NCBI GenBank assembly: GCA_017439405.1
Contig: JAFSJF010000094.1
Coordinates: forward strand, 1-61,164
Reading direction: 5' to 3'
DNA: 61,164 bases
Source of the DNA: Bacteroidales bacterium
Lineage (GTDB): Bacteria; Bacteroidota; Bacteroidia; Bacteroidales; F082
Position 1 is the first letter of the stretch, and every line of letters starts with the position of its first letter. Positions 57,842-61,164 of the stretch are shown here, one piece after another. The translations under genes were made by a program, and so were the position numbers. The notes beneath the pieces were generated by a model. The model made no database searches. It worked only from the letters and a program-made list of their open reading frames with translations, and had not been told where the DNA came from.

Positions 57842-59098
57842 TCAAATAATCGCCCACTCAAATCTCTGCGCAAACCTCTCTTGTTCAGACTTCGAGATTT
57901 GGCATTGATTTGCCGTGATTCTCCAATTCTTTATTCCTTGCTTTACTTCTCGGATAATAGTTCCAGCTTCTTTTTGGTCAATCATGTAATCTTCGCAGGC
58001 ATCAAGGAGAATGTCTAAAGAGGACTCGTTTGTATTGGAAGAAATCAATAGACTTTGTGTCGTCATATTAGTTGGGTTCAGGTCGTAGGCAGGCGACAGT
58101 TGCCAACCTTTTTTACCTAAAAGGAATCCGTGGTTCCTGAAATGGTCGTCATGGTTGCCAATGCAAATGTTGAATGCCACACGGCGGTACAGTTCTTTCA
58201 GCGTGGCACTTGTGTCAGCCACCCCTGTGGGGCCAATGATGACATCCACAATGTCAAGGTAACCGTGTCCTGTGGAAGCGTTATTACCGTCTTTGAGGTT
58301 GGCCAAAGTCAAGGCAGAAGCGAAATGCCGACGACCATTGTCAGTTCGGTCGAAACGACGTGACAACAATGTGTGATATTTTACGCCGTCAAGTTTCAAC
58401 AAACGGGTTTCGGCAACATTGATGCCAACTTTTCTGGCCAACACATGCGCAAAATGCTCCCAAAGAGCAACATCGTAGTCATCGGAGACCGATGGAATCT
58501 TGGCGATACACAAATGGTCATTTTCATCCATGACATTGGCTTTGGGCCGTGCACCACCCAAAGACGAACCTTGACGGAACAGGTTATCGAGCCATTCCTC
58601 TTTTGTTGATTGTCCCGACTGCTCGTTTTTTTCATACTCGTGTGCCATGAAAACAAATTCGCGGAGGCTGGTCAATGGCGGCACACGCATGTCTTGTTCA
58701 GAGGCCCCAATAAACACATCGCCTTGTTTGAATCGAAACGCACCCATGCGCGAAAAATCGTCCAGTTGGGTCAGATAGTCATAGTCGGTGAAAGTTTTTG
58801 GGATGCGCTTTTCTTGTTCGGCTTTTATCCTTTCTCGCTTGTCAATTAGCCTTTTGCCCCAGCGGTCAGGCATGGCATCACCAAAACAGCCGAAAATCTC
58901 GCCTGATTTGTATTGTTTGCCTGAGAAGTTCATCAAGTCGCCACTTAAAAGGATAGACCGATTCGAGCGTAGCCATTCCACATCAAAAGAAAAACCGTAT
59001 GAAGGTGTTCCTCTAAGCATTTCATGACTTAATGTGCCAACCAAAACAGGGGCATCAAGCCAGTCGAAATCCGCATATACTTGAAGCCTTTCCATCAT
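57842..59098 (-). CDS. hipA: HipA-type serine/threonine kinase toxin
   Basis: A 418-residue HipA-like kinase. The N-terminal subdomain (VGTLSHEMLRGTPSYGFSFDVEWLRS) is followed by GSSLGGARPKANV (nucleotide loop), HLCIAKIPS (Lys), the catalytic NICIGNHDDHFRNHGFLL and the metal-binding AYDLNP. HipA kinases phosphorylate targets such as glutamyl-tRNA synthetase to cause dormancy. It overlaps hipB by 4 bp, with the toxin second. Confidence 0.88.
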   Translation of the reverse strand: MMERLQVYADFDWLDAPVLVGTLSHEMLRGTPSYGFSFDVEWLRSNRSILLSGDLMNFSGKQYKSGEIFGCFGDAMPDRWGKRLIDKRERIKAEQEKRIPKTFTDYDYLTQLDDFSRMGAFRFKQGDVFIGASEQDMRVPPLTSLREFVFMAHEYEKNEQSGQSTKEEWLDNLFRQGSSLGGARPKANVMDENDHLCIAKIPSVSDDYDVALWEHFAHVLARKVGINVAETRLLKLDGVKYHTLLSRRFDRTDNGRRHFASALTLANLKDGNNASTGHGYLDIVDVIIGPTGVADTSATLKELYRRVAFNICIGNHDDHFRNHGFLLGKKGWQLSPAYDLNPTNMTTQSLLISSNTNESSLDILLDACEDYMIDQKEAGTIIREVKQGIKNWRITANQCQISKSEQERFAQRFEWAII

Positions 59099-59418
59099 TC
59101 CGTCTTTTTTGAAGCCCTTTGGCGCTGCTTCAAGTCTAAGTCTTGCAGGTTTCGCCCGATTTCATCTTTTTGTGCCAACAAGAGAATGTCCTCGTCCAAC
59201 TGCAAAGCATACAAAACGCGCAAATAAATCCCTATAGCTACGGTGGGCGCACCTTTCTCGACGCGCATTACCGAAAGTTGGGAACATGTGGCGCGCTCAG
59301 CCACCTGTGCGATGCTTAGGTCGCGCCTTAATCGGGCCAACTTGATTTGCTCTCCAACAATGGCGAGGTTCTTGGCGAGTTTCCTTGGAAGCAGGGTGCC
59401 TTTTGTCGATTTTGTCAT
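59095..59418 (-). CDS. hipB: HipB-type XRE antitoxin
   Basis: A 107-residue protein with a Cro/C1 HTH (QIKLARLRRDLSIAQVAERATCSQLSVMRVEKGAPTVAIGIYLRVLYAL, about 23-75) and a charged C-terminal tail. It binds and silences HipA and represses the operon. A perfect 11-bp inverted repeat spans its promoter. Confidence 0.88.
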   Translation of the reverse strand: MTKSTKGTLLPRKLAKNLAIVGEQIKLARLRRDLSIAQVAERATCSQLSVMRVEKGAPTVAIGIYLRVLYALQLDEDILLLAQKDEIGRNLQDLDLKQRQRASKKTE

Positions 59419-59420
59419 AA

Positions 59421-59476
59421 TAAACTATCATTTGAGACTGCAAAAATAGTAAATTATTGCATTATATGATAGTTTA
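59421..59476 (-). promoter_or_regulatory. hipBA promoter and HipB operator
   Basis: TAAACTATCAT (59421-59431) and ATGATAGTTTA (59466-59476) are perfect inverted repeats 34 bp apart. On the minus strand a TATTTTTGC -7 box lies between them. A dimer at each arm could loop or clamp the promoter. Confidence 0.7.
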
Positions 59477-59486
59477 TGCAGAAAAT

Positions 59487-61163
59487 TTACATCTTATCCA
59501 TCTCCGAATCATCCTCAATCCGAAGGTTCTGGATGATGAACTTCTGGCGTTCCATGGTGTTCTTGCCCATGTAGTATTCCAGCAGCTCCTTGATACCGAA
59601 GTCGTAGCGCAGGATGACGGGTTCGAGGCGCATGTTGGGACCGATAAAGCCTCGGAACTCGTCGGGGGAAATTTCGCCCAAACCTTTGAAGCGCGTGATT
59701 TCGGCCTGCTTGCCGCATTTCTCCTTGGCGGCGATGCGCTCCTCGTCGTTGTAGCAGTAATAGGTCTCTTTCTTGTTGCGCACGCGGAACAAGGGGGTCT
59801 GTAAGATGTAGACATGGCCGTTGCGCACCAGGTCGGGATAGAACTGGAGGAAGAAAGTGAGCATCAGCAGGCGGATGTGCATTCCGTCTACATCGGCATC
59901 GGTGGCGATGACGATGTTGTTGTAGCGCAGGTTCTCGATGTCCTCGTCAATGTTCAAGGCGGCTTGCAGCAGGTTGAACTCCTCGTTCTCGTAGCACACT
60001 TTCTTGGTCATTCCCAAGCAGTTGAGCGGCTTACCGCGCAAGCTGAACACGGCTTGGGTCTGCACGTCGCGGCTCTTGGTGATGCTTCCCGATGCGGAGT
60101 CGCCCTCGGTGATGAAGATGGTGCTTTCGAGGCGCTTCTCGTGGTTAGTGTTGAGGTGGATGCGGCAGTCACGGAGCTTGCGGTTGTTCAGGCTGACCTT
60201 CTTGGCGCTCTCGCGGGCGGCTTTCTTGATGCCGGCAATCTCCTTGCGTTCCTTCTCGTTGGCTTGGATCTTTGCCTGCAACACGCTGACCGTCTCAGGG
60301 TTCTTGTGCAGGTAGTTGTCCAAATGGCGCTTCAGGATGTCGAAGACGTATGTCTTGAGGAAGGGGCTGTCGTTGGTGCCGTCGGGGTTGTTGGGTGCAA
60401 GGTGGGTGGAGCCGAGCTTGGTCTTGGTTTGTGCTTCAAACACAGGCTCTTGAATCCTCACGCACAAGGCGCATATCAGTCCTTGGCGGATGTCGGCAGG
60501 CTCGTATTCCTTTTGGTAGAACTTGCGCACCACGCGGGCGTAGCCTTCGCGGAAAGCCGACTGATGCGTGCCGCCTTCGGTGGTGTGCTGGCCGTTGACA
60601 AACGAATAGAAATAGTCGCTCGACTGCCCGTTGACGTGCGTGAAAGCCGCCTCAAAGTCGCCGTCCTTGATATGGATGATGGGGTAGAGGCCTTCGCCTT
60701 CCATGTTGTTCTGCAAGAGGTCGAGAAGGCCGTTCTTGGAATAATAGCGCTTATCGTTGTAGATCAGGCTCAAGCCACGGTTGAGGTAGGCGTAGTTCCA
60801 AATGCGCTTCTCGATGTATTCATCAACGTAGTGGTAGTTGCCGAACAGGGCGGAATCAGGGATGAACTCAGTGATGGTACCTGTGTCGCCATCGGAAGGG
60901 ATGATGCCCGAATCGCTCACCAGCTTGCCTTGCGCGAACTCCACAATCCTCGTTTTGCCTTCGCGAATCGACTGCACCCTGAAATAAGACGAAAGCGCGT
61001 TGACAGCCTTGGTACCGACGCCATTCAAGCCGACCGATTTTTGGAAGACCTTGCTGTCGTATTTTGCACCAGTATTTAGCTGTGATACGGCCTCTTTCAG
61101 TTTGCCCAACGGGATGCCACGGCCATAGTCGCGGATGCTGACTTTCTTTTCGGCCTTATCCAC
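59487..61163 (-). CDS. parE: DNA topoisomerase IV subunit B (partial, N-terminus outside window)
   Basis: 558 residues of a type IIA topoisomerase ATPase/TOPRIM subunit. Present are [18 protein letters not shown] (ATP lid), the transducer region, [29 protein letters not shown] (TOPRIM Glu), [19 protein letters not shown] (DxD) and [13 protein letters not shown]. These fit ParE of Bacteroidales rather than GyrB. The gene runs off the right end, so the first part of the ATPase domain is missing. It acts with ParC to unlink daughter chromosomes. Confidence 0.88.
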   Translation of the reverse strand: MDKAEKKVSIRDYGRGIPLGKLKEAVSQLNTGAKYDSKVFQKSVGLNGVGTKAVNALSSYFRVQSIREGKTRIVEFAQGKLVSDSGIIPSDGDTGTITEFIPDSALFGNYHYVDEYIEKRIWNYAYLNRGLSLIYNDKRYYSKNGLLDLLQNNMEGEGLYPIIHIKDGDFEAAFTHVNGQSSDYFYSFVNGQHTTEGGTHQSAFREGYARVVRKFYQKEYEPADIRQGLICALCVRIQEPVFEAQTKTKLGSTHLAPNNPDGTNDSPFLKTYVFDILKRHLDNYLHKNPETVSVLQAKIQANEKERKEIAGIKKAARESAKKVSLNNRKLRDCRIHLNTNHEKRLESTIFITEGDSASGSITKSRDVQTQAVFSLRGKPLNCLGMTKKVCYENEEFNLLQAALNIDEDIENLRYNNIVIATDADVDGMHIRLLMLTFFLQFYPDLVRNGHVYILQTPLFRVRNKKETYYCYNDEERIAAKEKCGKQAEITRFKGLGEISPDEFRGFIGPNMRLEPVILRYDFGIKELLEYYMGKNTMERQKFIIQNLRIEDDSEMDKM

Positions 61164-61164
61164 C

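Noticed and set aside
59814-61079. Plus-strand open frame opposite parE
   Set aside because: Antisense shadow of a universally conserved gene.
1-61164. tRNA, rRNA, integrase or transposase genes
   Set aside because: None could be recognised by eye on either strand. A tRNAscan and ISfinder search would be needed to exclude them fully.

Overview
This 61 kb window reads as a chromosomal segment of a Bacteroidales member (phylum Bacteroidota), probably an uncultured gut or rumen species. The evidence is the Bacteroidetes-type -7 box (TAnnTTTG, usually followed by C) before many genes, weak or absent Shine-Dalgarno sites, and typical Bacteroidales families (ParE, 870-residue-core ValRS, S9 lipoprotein, acyl-ACP thioesterase, DUF1016 nucleases, InlB-repeat lipoproteins). 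GC-rich housekeeping and metabolic blocks alternate with AT-rich defence cargo. No rRNA, tRNA, integrase, transposase or CRISPR array was recognised.

Layout. 0.1-4.3 kb: class M sirtuin and zinc macrodomain (reversible ADP-ribosylation) around a convergent dgkA, then a radical SAM protein with an internal deletion and a nitroreductase. 4.5-9.5 kb: SDR, SnoaL-like, acetyltransferase and NTF2-like operon, remnants of an HxlR regulator and an old yellow enzyme, MFS transporter, secreted esterase. 9.5-13.1 kb: decayed DUF1016 gene and a GGNCC-type restriction-modification locus with two broken endonucleases and an intact C5 methyltransferase. 13.1-21.5 kb: EmrAB-TolC-like efflux operon, toxin-antitoxin pair, thioesterase, radical SAM protein, ClbS-like protein, lipoprotein flavin reductase. 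21.7-32.1 kb: defence island with a CdiA-like nuclease, DUF1016, a truncated PLD protein, an NgoBV-type R-M cassette, a mosaic Eco57I-type methylase, a SIR2-like protein and a truncated Abi gene with a candidate small RNA. 32.2-36.3 kb: aldo/keto reductase, iron alcohol dehydrogenase, hydrolase, flavodoxin. 36.4-47.7 kb: protease-like protein, DUF1016, several mostly broken toxin-antitoxin loci, vWA protein, SlyD, an AAA ATPase between 100-bp direct repeats, an Abi cassette. 47.7-61.2 kb: valS carrying an in-frame DUF559 nuclease element, S9 peptidase, DUF1016, vWA/InlB-repeat lipoprotein, a palindrome array, HipBA and partial parE.

Themes. (1) A repeated operator, two TGCAAnACA-like half-sites exactly 21 bp apart, lies before the redox genes (SDR/nitroreductase, flavin reductase, flavodoxin, alcohol dehydrogenase, aldo/keto reductase), suggesting one electrophile or redox regulon. 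(2) Both Abi genes have a matching promoter-hairpin-terminator unit of about 50 nt beside them, consistent with an RNA antitoxin. (3) Every DUF1016 gene carries one or more DNA palindromes at its hinge, and a stand-alone array of about ten palindromes lies at 57.33-57.68 kb. (4) Mobile DNA has entered genes without breaking the frame: DUF559 in valS, and 28-30 bp GTAGAGACG palindromes in the sirtuin and macrodomain genes. (5) Many accessory genes are broken by single stops or deletions. All family calls are by eye.
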